A stretch of DNA of 64,000 nt, taken from Akkermansiaceae bacterium (GTDB lineage: Bacteria; Verrucomicrobiota; Verrucomicrobiia; Verrucomicrobiales; Akkermansiaceae). Shown here in pieces: positions 18,756-27,523 of the stretch. Under the pieces are notes generated by a model that was given only the letters and a program-made list of their open reading frames with translations, was not told the origin of the DNA and searched no databases. The position numbers and the translations under genes are program-made. The stretch spans positions 62,001 to 126,000 of the forward strand of contig CAJIZY010000013.1 in the NCBI GenBank assembly GCA_905181965.1, given 5' to 3'. Position 1 is the first letter of the stretch; each line of letters starts with the position of its first letter.

Positions 18756-20976
18756 AATCAATTGAATAAGTATTTTTCTCAGGCCCGAGTGGAATTTTCA
18801 TGAGTAACTCCTGCTCACCATCGACACCGATAGATCGCAAAACCGTCTCGACTTCACTTCCAAGTGTCAGTCTCAGATCAGCTGTCTTAAAAACTCCGCC
18901 AGATTCGCTTATAATCTGACCTGTAAGTGCTCGGAAGTGAAGCACGCCTGATTTTTTGGCATCAAAATCAAAACTCCTTTTAAGGATCTTCTCGCTCTTC
19001 ACTTCAAAGCGATCTTCGATTGCGATCTCTCCACACAGATAACGAAGGGTCGGATTCCCATTTTTCCCCAGGGCATAACCCCGAAAAGCATATCCTAGAT
19101 TTTTAGGATAAAGAGGGTCTGGATTTACCGGGTTCTCCTTCGTCATCACCGGCTTCAGAGGCCACTTTAAGCCGCTATCTTTCGGCCGCAAAAAAGCGAC
19201 ATCCTGCGCTAGCTGAATCGGTCGCTCCGAGGGATTAAAATCACCCGCTCCCTGCGACCGCCAATTAGCCGTGAGATACTCGCCCTTCCAAATTGCGGAC
19301 AAGGCTCCGTTCTCCAAATTAAAGGCATAGTTCAAGCCGCCTGGGAAACCCACAGCAAGTCCGCGAAACCCTGCCACTCGACTCCGGCCCCGATAAATCC
19401 TCACCTTGTCATTGACCTCAAGCTTGTTCGGCTTCGATTGTAATCCTTTTGGATCACGTGCTGATCTTCCGAGCGAAAATTGATGCCAAAGTGACCTTAA
19501 CTGCTCATGGGTATCACCTCCCATGATCTCAGTCTGCACTGCTTTTCCGTCCGGCCAGTAGTTCGGCATAATGATTCCAGGACGATGCTTCGCCGGATTT
19601 TTCATGAACTCGTAAAACCAACCCGGCTGCAATCGTTGGTAAGTCAGGATCAAATCGTAACCCTTCATCCCCGGTGATTCTTTCCCGTTGTAGTTATGGC
19701 AGGAAATACAATTCAGGCCATCCGTTCCAAGCAATAAATGCCCGCCATTCCTAACCATGGGTTGTTCTTGGCGATTTGGTGGAGGCAAGTCCACCTGTGG
19801 CAATTTATCTATCTTCGCCAAAACCTCCGGCAATCCTTCTAATGCCGTCCGACCAAACTGCGGCATCCGTGTCTTCATGTAAGGCCGCACCGAGAGACCG
19901 TCATAAAGAACTTTATTCAACCACTCTGGTTTTAATTTACCACCGATCTTCGTCAGCGGTGGTGGGATCCGGGCGGCATCACCAAGGGCCTCTTCAGTAG
20001 TATGGAAAAACTCATCAATTTCTTCTGCTACTCCACCAAAATCATCACGAGTATGGCATGCGATACAGTTCAGCTGAGTCAGCTTCATTTCGATCCGAGC
20101 TTCGTCCGAAAAAAACACCGGCTTCTCCAAGGCCAAAGCGATCGCCTTAGCCTGATCATCAGACAACTGATAATTTGCACCTTTACTGGTAAAACATCCC
20201 CTCTTTAGATCGAAATTCTGCAACTTCGGCCCCTTGGCGGCCTCAGCATTCCCCATTGTGTGACAAGCCACACAATCATACTTTTCGAAATTTGCCTTAC
20301 CCAGCGCAACCAACTTGGCATCCGGCTTCGCCGGCTTTCCGGCCTTCCCTCCCAAGAATGCCTCTAACGCGCTCGCCTCGGAGGACGAAAGATTCATGTT
20401 TGGCATCCGACCTGATGGCCGAACTTTAAGGGGGTCAAGGAGGAATCTAGCCAACGCTCCCTGCTGGTATTTCCCACCGATATGTCCTAACGATTTCCCC
20501 CTTTTAGAATTTTTTCTCTGGGGAACATGGCAGGAAATACACCCGATTTCGTGAAAAATCTCGTGCCCCAACTTGGCATCACCGGTCATCGCTTTGACCT
20601 GCACCTCCTCGGATGTCAATGACATCAAATAATGACTGATCGACTCACTCACCTTCGCCTTTTCAGCGTCTGGCAAACCACCCAAAACATCTGGCATAGT
20701 TGTGCCAGGATGAACCTTGTGGGGATCCTCCAGATAGCGCTTTAGATAATCAAGATCCAACCTTGAACCCGCTTCACTCAAGTCAGGCGCCAATTTCATG
20801 GTGGTTGCGACAGGCACCTCGTGACAGGCTGCACAACGTAATTCCTCAATCAGGAGATGCCCCGTTTTAGCCTCATCAAGCGGATGGTTTCCGTTAAGAC
20901 CCGGAATAACCGGTGCCGCTAGAAGAATACCGGCATGCATGAGTGATAGGACAACAGCGGTGCTCAAAAATCGCAT
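18739..20976 (-). CDS. Exported pentaheme c-type cytochrome
   Basis: About 745 residues from ATG 20976 (MRFLSTAVVLSLMHAGILLA, signal peptide). Five CxxCH heme sites are visible in order: CAACHE (about 48), CISCHV, CVACHT, CIACHT and CISCHN. Methionine ligands may be supplied by segments such as PGTTMPDVL, PSGRMPNM, KTRMPQFG and GIIMPNYWPDG. The C-terminal 200 residues carry no heme site and look beta-rich, with IWKGEYLTANWRSQGAGDF. It should act as a periplasmic electron carrier or heme-binding partner for the propeller protein encoded downstream in overlap. An upstream ATG at 21018 adds 14 residues before the signal peptide and is rejected. Confidence 0.88.
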   Translation of the reverse strand: MRFLSTAVVLSLMHAGILLAAPVIPGLNGNHPLDEAKTGHLLIEELRCAACHEVPVATTMKLAPDLSEAGSRLDLDYLKRYLEDPHKVHPGTTMPDVLGGLPDAEKAKVSESISHYLMSLTSEEVQVKAMTGDAKLGHEIFHEIGCISCHVPQRKNSKRGKSLGHIGGKYQQGALARFLLDPLKVRPSGRMPNMNLSSSEASALEAFLGGKAGKPAKPDAKLVALGKANFEKYDCVACHTMGNAEAAKGPKLQNFDLKRGCFTSKGANYQLSDDQAKAIALALEKPVFFSDEARIEMKLTQLNCIACHTRDDFGGVAEEIDEFFHTTEEALGDAARIPPPLTKIGGKLKPEWLNKVLYDGLSVRPYMKTRMPQFGRTALEGLPEVLAKIDKLPQVDLPPPNRQEQPMVRNGGHLLLGTDGLNCISCHNYNGKESPGMKGYDLILTYQRLQPGWFYEFMKNPAKHRPGIIMPNYWPDGKAVQTEIMGGDTHEQLRSLWHQFSLGRSARDPKGLQSKPNKLEVNDKVRIYRGRSRVAGFRGLAVGFPGGLNYAFNLENGALSAIWKGEYLTANWRSQGAGDFNPSERPIQLAQDVAFLRPKDSGLKWPLKPVMTKENPVNPDPLYPKNLGYAFRGYALGKNGNPTLRYLCGEIAIEDRFEVKSEKILKRSFDFDAKKSGVLHFRALTGQIISESGGVFKTADLRLTLGSEVETVLRSIGVDGEQELLMKIPLGPEKNTYSIDYEILR

Positions 20977-21050
20977 GGCCAAATCCTGCCACCCGCACAC
21001 TACATGGCAATCATCCATTTCACTGAAAACCTACCCACGACGGGCACCAT

Positions 21051-21254
21051 TTAAGGTTTGAAGGGAGATTTTGGGTGACGTTGCATCGCCGGATTGAGTG
21101 AGAGCTTTCCATCCTTACTTCCAACCAAGATACCAGAGCTAATTTCAGATTCACCCACCTTGATCGCTTCTGCCATCCCTTTCATTTTGCCAAAATAACA
21201 CTCGGTTCCATGCGAAAGAATGATCCTCACTTGATCCTTGGGACTGGCTCCCAA
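21051..21254 (-). CDS. Small ORF directly behind folP, TTG start
   Basis: A 67-codon frame begins with TTG in the base right after the folP stop (TGA-TTG) and ends at 21051. The product (GASPKDQVRIILSHGTECYF...) has no recognisable domain, signal peptide or membrane segment. The immediate junction suggests termination-reinitiation coupling to folP. It could also be a chance frame, since folP readthrough continues nowhere else. Function unknown. Confidence 0.45.
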   Translation of the reverse strand: MGASPKDQVRIILSHGTECYFGKMKGMAEAIKVGESEISSGILVGSKDGKLSLNPAMQRHPKSPFKP

Positions 21255-22145
21255 TCAACTTTCCAAGACCGCCTCAGTCATTCTCAAAACTTGCACCGCC
21301 TCCCTAACTTGATGGACCCGATGGATCATGGCTCCTCGCTGGCGGGTGAAAGAAGTCAGCGCCTGGGTCGGAGACTCCCGGCGTGTCATTGCTGAATCAC
21401 CAAGCAACTGCCCAATGAGGGACTTACGCGAGAGCCCCATGAGAATTGGGCGATCATGAACTCGATAATCTTCCACACGGTTTAGCAATTCTAGATTGTG
21501 CCTTAGGGATTTTCCAAACCCAATACCAGGGTCAAACACGATCCTCTCGGACTCAATTCCAGCGGACACCAAAGTTTCGAATCGCTCCTCAAAAAAGTCT
21601 CCGATCTCAGAAACCACATCATCATAAGTTGGCGATTTTTGCATCGTGCGTGGATCCCCCTGCATATGCATCACTACGATACCACAATCTGAACCAACAC
21701 AAACGTCAATCATGGCGGAATCTTGCAGCCCCGTCACATCATTCACGATCGCCGCCCCGGCCGCCAAACCAGCCGCCGCAACTTCCGCCTTACAAGTATC
21801 GATAGACACCGCCACCGCTTCATTCGAAACCAACTTTTTGATCACTGGAATCACTCGCGAAATTTCATCACCCAAGCACACTTCAGCCGCACCAGGGCGG
21901 GTAGATTCACCGCCAACATCCAAAATATCAGCGCCTTCCTCGATAAAACGGCGTGCCGCAGCTACAGTGTCACCTAGGTCAAGGTGCAAACCTCCGTCCG
22001 AAAATGAATCTGGGGTCACGTTGAGTATCGCCATGACCAGCGCCGTGTCATCCAGATCCCAACTGAATTTGCCAGCCTTCCACAAAATCCGGGAGCTTTG
22101 CGACTCATCTTCTGCAGGGTTGCACTCGGTCATCGGTTTCGGCAT
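21255..22145 (-). CDS. folP: Dihydropteroate synthase
   Basis: FolP condenses 6-hydroxymethyl-7,8-dihydropterin pyrophosphate with p-aminobenzoate in folate synthesis. Signature segments are VMAILNVTPDSFSDGG (pterin-binding signature 1), ADILDVGGESTRPGA (signature 2), VSIDTCKAEVAAAG, VNDVTGLQD, FDPGIGFGKSLRHN and LMGLSRKSLIG. The end RVHQVREAVQVLRM is normal. 296 residues. About 27 bases separate it from the divergent gene at 22173, so the two promoters must overlap the coding starts or the true folP start is a little further in. Confidence 0.95.
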   Translation of the reverse strand: MPKPMTECNPAEDESQSSRILWKAGKFSWDLDDTALVMAILNVTPDSFSDGGLHLDLGDTVAAARRFIEEGADILDVGGESTRPGAAEVCLGDEISRVIPVIKKLVSNEAVAVSIDTCKAEVAAAGLAAGAAIVNDVTGLQDSAMIDVCVGSDCGIVVMHMQGDPRTMQKSPTYDDVVSEIGDFFEERFETLVSAGIESERIVFDPGIGFGKSLRHNLELLNRVEDYRVHDRPILMGLSRKSLIGQLLGDSAMTRRESPTQALTSFTRQRGAMIHRVHQVREAVQVLRMTEAVLES

Positions 22146-22172
22146 AATCTTGCCTACACCACTATCATCTCA

Positions 22173-22784
22173 ATGAAAAAAGTAACCTACTTCATCATAG
22201 CCTCCTTATTCGCAGCAGGGTCGGGCTTTTCAGACGAAGATCTTTGGGAATCCAAGGGGCCGCACGTTCGCATCAAAAAGAATGATCAGGATGGATCATA
22301 CGTTGTCTTCGAACGCTCACCTGACGACCGGCGACTTGTTAAAACAACCAAGAACGAAAATGGTGAAGTCAAAATGAAGGCCACCTACACCCGAGATACC
22401 AAGGGGTTCCTCAGGTATGGGCAGATTCATGATGGTCAAGGCGTCCTCATTTACCGGGTGCAGTACGGTTACGACAACGAAAGCGGTCAACTTGTAGCTG
22501 AGCAGATGTTTGACGCGAGGGTAAAGCATTTCTTCCCTACTCTCGACAAAAACGGCCAGCGCAAGGAAATGCCCATTCGCCGAGTCTACTATTTTTATGA
22601 CTCTGAAGGAAATCAAAGTAAGGCTATTTCACTTGTCCCAAAGGCAGGGAAAACAGCGCGTGAGACCTTTAAGAAAACCAATAAGCCACTCGATCTTTAT
22701 GGTGAGGAAGAGGATTTCGACCCCCATAATTCTACGCGCCCCAACAGCCCCTTCGACGAAGAAAACAAGAAAAAGGCTCAATGA
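22173..22784 (+). CDS. Hypothetical secreted protein, 203 aa
   Basis: Start at 22173 gives MKKVTYFIIASLFAAGSGFS, a signal peptide; the earlier ATG at 22098 lies inside the divergent folP gene. The mature part is polar with repeated short beta-strand-like segments (VKMKATYTRDTKGFLRYG, LIYRVQYGYDNESGQLV, RRVYYFYDSEGN). These read like sugar-binding YD-type strand repeats, although too few to call a YD/RHS domain. The C-terminus is acidic and lysine-rich. ATGA overlap with the next gene. Function unknown. Confidence 0.8.
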   Translation: MKKVTYFIIASLFAAGSGFSDEDLWESKGPHVRIKKNDQDGSYVVFERSPDDRRLVKTTKNENGEVKMKATYTRDTKGFLRYGQIHDGQGVLIYRVQYGYDNESGQLVAEQMFDARVKHFFPTLDKNGQRKEMPIRRVYYFYDSEGNQSKAISLVPKAGKTARETFKKTNKPLDLYGEEEDFDPHNSTRPNSPFDEENKKKAQ

Positions 22785-24028
22785 GTCCTGAACGAGTTTT
22801 TCAAATCCTGACCATCTTGGGGTTGACCGCAGGCGGCTGGCTCTACGGGGACTATTGGAAAAAATCGAGTCTACTCCCATTAGACAACGATAGCGCCGCG
22901 ACCTTGCGTGCTGAAAACTTTGAATTGCTGCAGCGTGTCGACACTCTTGAAGACGAGCTCGCTCAAGTCCGCTCCATGCTATCTAATGGCCCTTTCCCAG
23001 TCCCCGACGAGATTATCTCTTGGGTCGAGAAAGACTATGATATGGTCTTTCTGGAAGCCCCCAATGTTCGCTTAGCCTCCCCCACCAAAATCAGGGACGC
23101 CGCCCACGCAAACCTCCGCCTCATCCATGGCGAAGTTGACCTAGAAAATGAAGGACTTGCCTGGGAGCTCCTTGGGCTCCTTCCTCCGAATCAACGACTC
23201 TTCACCCAGCTCCTCTTTGTCAACAGCAGTGGAGTCAAAGGGATCTGCGATCTCAGTGAACAGCAAATTCTCCTTTCGGAAAACTTCGATGCCATGAGCG
23301 TTCCTGATCGTTCAGTTTTGGTTCGCCTTCTTGGCCAACTTCTAGCCTACCAAAACCATCCCAAAAAAGAATGGGGCTCGCGCGATGAATGGCAAGCCTG
23401 GGAAGCTGTCCACACAGGTTCCGCCGCAGCTCAGCAAGCGAGATTTCTTCGTCGGAACACCGCCGTAAATGAAGCTGGTTGGAATGAACCAGAACCCGCC
23501 CGGGAGCAACTCCTCAACGACCTTGAGCCGGCACTTCAAGGGTTTTGTAACTTTCCATTCATTGAGGGTGCCGATTTCTCTCGCTATTTTTTTATCGATT
23601 CCCGTGAAGCGTGGGCCACGATGTTCCAGAATCCCCCGACCACTACCTCCGCAGTTCTGCACCCGAATCAAAAAGAGCGTGGAGCAGTTGAGATCTCTTT
23701 TCCAAATTCCGGACCAGAGATCATATACGAGAATACAATTGGAGAACTAGGTCTCCGATTATGGCTTGAGCCCTTTGCTGGCATGGACGAATCCGGATTA
23801 CTGGCAGAGCAATGGCGTGGGGATCGTTACCAGTTGCGCCGTCGCCCAGACAAGCAATTCACTCTCACTTGGAAGATCGCGTTAGCAGATGAAAAATCGG
23901 CCGAAAGCCTCAAGGCAGAGGTGGAACGCTCAATGATCCCACACTTTCACGAGGCGCAAGCACCGCGTAAGACCGAAGTGACAGTGTCAGATACAGTCTT
24001 AACTTTTACCAACTCGCCGAAGAAATGA
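22781..24028 (+). CDS. Membrane-anchored hypothetical protein with coiled coil
   Basis: 415 residues. A single N-terminal hydrophobic segment (FQILTILGLTAGGWLYG) is followed by a short coiled coil (ENFELLQRVDTLEDELAQVRSML, quoted in parts: ENFELLQRVDTL, EDELAQVRSML). A large extracytoplasmic domain follows with no motif I can name. Its middle has a helical stretch with DRSVLVRLLGQLLAYQN, and the end looks beta-rich. Start and stop each overlap the neighbours by ATGA, so the three genes 22173-24303 form one operon with acylphosphatase last. Confidence 0.8.
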   Translation: MSPERVFQILTILGLTAGGWLYGDYWKKSSLLPLDNDSAATLRAENFELLQRVDTLEDELAQVRSMLSNGPFPVPDEIISWVEKDYDMVFLEAPNVRLASPTKIRDAAHANLRLIHGEVDLENEGLAWELLGLLPPNQRLFTQLLFVNSSGVKGICDLSEQQILLSENFDAMSVPDRSVLVRLLGQLLAYQNHPKKEWGSRDEWQAWEAVHTGSAAAQQARFLRRNTAVNEAGWNEPEPAREQLLNDLEPALQGFCNFPFIEGADFSRYFFIDSREAWATMFQNPPTTTSAVLHPNQKERGAVEISFPNSGPEIIYENTIGELGLRLWLEPFAGMDESGLLAEQWRGDRYQLRRRPDKQFTLTWKIALADEKSAESLKAEVERSMIPHFHEAQAPRKTEVTVSDTVLTFTNSPKK

Positions 24029-24303
24029 ATTCGGCCAAACGGATCAGTTTCAGCGGCCGAGTTCAAGGGGTGGGATTTCGTTACACCACCAAACAGCTTG
24101 CCCTTGGATTCGATATCGTTGGTTCAGTTCGAAACCGGGAAGATGGAACGGTTGAACTTGAAGTGATGGGAGACGAGGAGGAAGTAAACGAATTTATTAC
24201 CGAGATCGTCGAAGAATCCGAACTCGCCGGGCTGATTAAAGAACACCGCATTTGGGACATTGACGAACTCGCAAATTGCCGAGGCTTCACAATCGCGAAT
24301 TAA
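24025..24303 (+). CDS. acyP: Acylphosphatase
   Basis: 92 residues. The active-site loop GRVQGVGFRY (arginine binds the acyl phosphate) and the later VRNREDGTVELEVMG with the conserved asparagine are both intact. It hydrolyses acyl phosphates such as carbamoyl or 1,3-bisphosphoglycerate. The ATG overlaps the stop of the preceding gene. Its stop codon overlaps that of the convergent protease gene by a few bases. Confidence 0.94.
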   Translation: MNSAKRISFSGRVQGVGFRYTTKQLALGFDIVGSVRNREDGTVELEVMGDEEEVNEFITEIVEESELAGLIKEHRIWDIDELANCRGFTIAN

Positions 24304-25517
24304 TCTTTGATGACGCGATAATACTTATGAGCCAAAGAAGAGGCCGGACCGAAGGGATCGTGGGTTCCTTCTTGCCCATCCGACCAAGAGAGCAGCCCCC
24401 CATCTCCGACAAAAGATGGTATCACACTGACCCAACTACAACCATCCGGTGAAGTCTGGACAGTGTATATTGCGCCGACTTCGGACATGAGCCGAATTGA
24501 TAGCCCCCCATTGTTGCTGGTCCCGATTTCGAGGTCTAAATCGGGACCCCGAGGAGGATCTTCGGAGATCACACTCCAGCCGATATCCTTGAGAGCCGCG
24601 GCGTCTACATTTGTAATTTCAAGCCGTGTGATATCCCCACCCACATTAAAAACGGGCTCCATGAGAAGATCCTGCAAATTGCCCGCACCCACTGTTCCAA
24701 AGTATAAGGGTGTTCCAAAAGGAAAGATCTTTGAATGATATTCACCATCCCTCCAATGATAATCTTGCGACGACGATTTGACGATCTCGAGCCCACCTAC
24801 CTCCCCACCAGTATCAGCTTCAAGAGCCGCCACTGAATTTTCACCCACAAACCGATCCTCCACGATCAAATCACGGAACTCTGCAACCGACCGGGCATTT
24901 AACCCTAAGCAATGGCCGATTTCGTGCACCGCAATGCTATAAAAATCCAAAGACGTGCCACCATCTGGCTGCAAAAATCCAAAACTCCAATTCCGATCCA
25001 AATCAAATGAAATAGTTCCACCAATTACGGTAAGTGAGCTCACGCCAAGATTAAAACCGCGATTAAGAAAACTTTCCGGATCAGCGTAAACCGAGGCTAA
25101 ATTTCGAGCTCCGCCAATCGGAGCTCCGCGGCCCGCGCCATCCAGCTTTCGAGCTCCAACATATAGAACCCAAACATTTTCATCTAGTGAAAACCCTCCA
25201 AGATACTCATCAGCAGCGGGTTGACCCACCTTGAAATAAAAATCACTCGCCTTACTGGCAGCCGCACTCAGCACATAATTTTTACCCGTCCCCGGATGAA
25301 TAATTTCAAATCGCCCATCAACTAGCTCCTCATCCTTCATATCAACGGGAAGAAGAGTTTGGTTCACGATCCGGCTCCACCGGGCGGCGGCAGCCTCGAT
25401 GACAACCTTCGCATCAGGATTATCAAAAAAACCCTGGCTATCGTATCGGTAATCAACCTTGATCTCAATTCCTTTCAAAGGAACTAAAGCAATCATGAAG
25501 ACTGCGATAAATTTCAT
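24300..25517 (-). CDS. Exported metzincin-like zinc metalloprotease (leishmanolysin-type spacing)
   Basis: 405 residues with a signal peptide (MKFIAVFMIALVPLKG). The zinc site is IAVHEIGHCLGLNARSV. Position 11 of the usual matrixin HExxHxxGxxH is alanine here. About 50 residues on, SSQDYHWRDGEYHS supplies histidines, which is the spacing of leishmanolysin-like metzincins. A Met-turn (DLLMEPVFN) and then VDAAALKDIGWSV follow, as in that group. The last 80 residues (SEVGAIYTVQTSPDGCSW, ending HKYYRVIKD) resemble the C-terminal module of exported verrucomicrobial proteins. I infer a secreted protease; the substrate is unknown. Confidence 0.8.
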   Translation of the reverse strand: MKFIAVFMIALVPLKGIEIKVDYRYDSQGFFDNPDAKVVIEAAAARWSRIVNQTLLPVDMKDEELVDGRFEIIHPGTGKNYVLSAAASKASDFYFKVGQPAADEYLGGFSLDENVWVLYVGARKLDGAGRGAPIGGARNLASVYADPESFLNRGFNLGVSSLTVIGGTISFDLDRNWSFGFLQPDGGTSLDFYSIAVHEIGHCLGLNARSVAEFRDLIVEDRFVGENSVAALEADTGGEVGGLEIVKSSSQDYHWRDGEYHSKIFPFGTPLYFGTVGAGNLQDLLMEPVFNVGGDITRLEITNVDAAALKDIGWSVISEDPPRGPDLDLEIGTSNNGGLSIRLMSEVGAIYTVQTSPDGCSWVSVIPSFVGDGGLLSWSDGQEGTHDPFGPASSLAHKYYRVIKD

Positions 25518-25670
25518 CCTTATAATATACCCAAATTTTGAACACTGACAACTAGGTTGTTAACTTTTCTTAAATATTAAGGTGAGTCCTCGCCCTGCGT
25601 GGGAGGTTTTTTGGTCATTTTTTAAAATGAAGGAATTGCCCGTTTTTTTGCCTCATGCTCGATCATGACT

Positions 25671-26168
25671 TCAGGCACCACCCCGATGACGCAATTTTAA
25701 AAGCGCCCGAAAGAAAACCACCAAACCTCCCAAAAGAAAAAGGGCCGGGAACCATATTGAATATCCCGGAGCCTTCGTTTCGTGCTCGATAAGGACCTCC
25801 GTTGGATCATTAGGATTTACGAAAGCTGCCAACTTGCTTCCCACCGGAAACTTCTCAACGGAGGGCTCTATTTTATTTTTTTTCTTCAAATACGGGTTTT
25901 CCCGGCGTTTTAGCCTCTCTCCCCGGTAAAACTTCCCATCGACCCGATATTCATAAACCAACTTATGGCGATATTCCTTAGCCTTTCCAATCTGGCGATC
26001 CTCTAGCTCGGAAACAACCACGACAGCAGGATAACTGGGCCATTCCTGTGTTTCTTTCGCCCGGATGTATCCACGACCCAGAACAAAAACAAAAAAGCCG
26101 CCCATCACAGCCAGCGCTAGGCCGATAAATGCCAGATAGAGATATCCTCCGATGCCCTCATTCTTCAC
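25671..26168 (-). CDS. DUF3592 membrane protein
   Basis: 165 residues with two membrane helices (YLYLAFIGLALAVMGGFFVFVLG and a C-terminal IWFPALFLLGGLVVFFRALL, the first shown in shortened sense). Between them lies an extracytoplasmic beta domain: WPSYPAVVVVSELE, YEYRVDGKFYRGERL, FPVGSKLAAFVNPNDPTEVLIE. This order and the VNPNDPTEVLIE motif are typical of DUF3592. No enzymatic activity is known for the family. It is divergent from the YqeY gene. Confidence 0.85.
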   Translation of the reverse strand: MKNEGIGGYLYLAFIGLALAVMGGFFVFVLGRGYIRAKETQEWPSYPAVVVVSELEDRQIGKAKEYRHKLVYEYRVDGKFYRGERLKRRENPYLKKKNKIEPSVEKFPVGSKLAAFVNPNDPTEVLIEHETKAPGYSIWFPALFLLGGLVVFFRALLKLRHRGGA

Positions 26169-26246
26169 AACCGATCCGTATCATAATCCTGCACTCTCGC
26201 AAGACCCGTGCTTGCACCTGAGCAAGATTCCGGCCAGAACATCCCT

Positions 26247-26702
26247 ATGAGCACTTTTGCAGAAAACGTGATGGACGACCTTAAGATCGCAATGAAAGCC
26301 AAAGACTCGGTGGCTCTCACCACTCTTCGCGCTCTCAAAACCGCGCTCACAAACGCCGCCATCGAATCCGGCAACAAAGATAACGTCATCGAACAAGCCG
26401 ATGCCCTTGTCATCGTCCGGAAACAAATCAAACAGCGTAACGATTCAATCGAGCAATTTGAAAATGCCGGGCGCTCCGAGCTCGCCGAAAAAGAAAAAGC
26501 GGAAATCGTAGTCCTCGAAAAATACCTCCCCGCCGCCATGAGCTCTGAGGAAGTTTCAGCAATTGTGGCCGCAGCCGTCGCAGAAACGGGGGCTAGCAGC
26601 CGTGCCGACATGGGAAAAGTCATGGGTATCGTGCAAGCGAAGACCGCCGGGCGCGTCGACGGCAAGACCCTCTCCCAAGAGGTAATGAAGCACCTTTCCT
26701 GA
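26247..26702 (+). CDS. GatB/YqeY domain protein
   Basis: 151 residues from ATG 26247 (MSTFAENVMDDLKIAMKAKD). The earlier ATG at 26208 adds a non-conserved leader. The helical YqeY fold is shown by TTLRALKTALTNAAIE, VIVRKQIKQRNDSIEQFENAGR, EIVVLEKYLPAAMSSEEV and the C-terminal MGKVMGIVQAKTAGRVDGKTL. The domain is shared with the C-terminus of the amidotransferase GatB, where it binds tRNA. The free-standing protein has no settled role. Confidence 0.92.
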   Translation: MSTFAENVMDDLKIAMKAKDSVALTTLRALKTALTNAAIESGNKDNVIEQADALVIVRKQIKQRNDSIEQFENAGRSELAEKEKAEIVVLEKYLPAAMSSEEVSAIVAAAVAETGASSRADMGKVMGIVQAKTAGRVDGKTLSQEVMKHLS

Positions 26703-26775
26703 AGGCCGAGTAACTAAGTTCGGGAGATGGGCCAATAACACCAAGCGATCCGAGCTGAAATCACACCTCAACTCA

Positions 26776-27417
26776 ATGAGCTTCGCCGCTATAATCGTCG
26801 CTTCTGGATCCTCACAACGCATGGGCTTTGACAAGCTCGCCGCCCAGTGGAGGGGTAAGACGATTCTTTGGCATAGTGTTCACGCCTTTTCTTCCCTCGA
26901 AGAAATCTCCCAAGTCATAGTTGTCACTCCACCCGATCGTTTTGCTTGGCTTGCCGACCTTGGCCCAAAACTCAACCGAGTTAATGGAGGCAGGGAACGG
27001 TCCGACTCCGTAGCCGCCGGCCTTATGGCTCTAAGAAACGAAATTAGTCACGTTGCGATTCACGATGGTGCCCGCCCCCTTGTTTCACCAGAGTCAATTC
27101 GTGCTACCTTCGCCGCCGCTGAAGCAACCAAGGCCGCGAGCCTCGCACGGCGGGTTACCGAAACATTGAAGCGGGCTACTCCGGAAGGTATCACCTCGGA
27201 ATCAGTCTCTCGGGACAACCTTTGGGTTATGGAAACACCCCAGATTTTTTCGAGAGACCTCATCCACAAAGCTTACCAGAGCGTCTCCTCCGGCGATACC
27301 CAAATCACCGATGAGGTTTCTGCTCTTCAGCTTCTTAACCAAGGCACCACCCTAGTGGAAAACCCCTCCCCAAATCCAAAAATTACGATTAAAGCAGATC
27401 TTGATGCCCTTCCATAA
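26776..27417 (+). CDS. ispD: 2-C-methyl-D-erythritol 4-phosphate cytidylyltransferase
   Basis: IspD transfers CMP to MEP in the non-mevalonate isoprenoid pathway. Visible motifs are the nucleotide-binding start IIVASGSSQRMGFDK (the usual alanine before SGSS is kept only in part), NGGRERSDSVAAGL, VAIHDGARPLVS with the substrate-binding DGARP, VMETPQIFSRDLI, ITDEVSALQ, and the end NPKITIKADLDAL. 213 residues is slightly short but complete. ispF is not adjacent. It lies 74 bases after YqeY. Confidence 0.93.
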   Translation: MSFAAIIVASGSSQRMGFDKLAAQWRGKTILWHSVHAFSSLEEISQVIVVTPPDRFAWLADLGPKLNRVNGGRERSDSVAAGLMALRNEISHVAIHDGARPLVSPESIRATFAAAEATKAASLARRVTETLKRATPEGITSESVSRDNLWVMETPQIFSRDLIHKAYQSVSSGDTQITDEVSALQLLNQGTTLVENPSPNPKITIKADLDALP

Positions 27418-27523
27418 TATCCGACATATTTAGAAAGATCTCTACGATGATGAATAATTTTAAGCTATTACAATGGCTCACCCCACTCCTTGAAGCGGGG
27501 GCTCCACGTGCCTTAATCTCAGT

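Noticed and set aside
22098-22172. Upstream in-frame start for the secreted 203-residue protein
   Set aside because: It lies inside the divergent folP coding region and would put 25 residues ahead of a clean signal peptide.
24912-24950. Missing third histidine of a matrixin HExxHxxGxxH motif
   Set aside because: Not treated as inactivation because a later HW segment and a Met-turn fit the leishmanolysin-type arrangement.
25588-25612. Terminator-like CCT-CCC/GGG-AGG hairpin with T6 on the plus strand
   Set aside because: The stem is weak and no rightward gene ends just upstream of it, so I did not list it.
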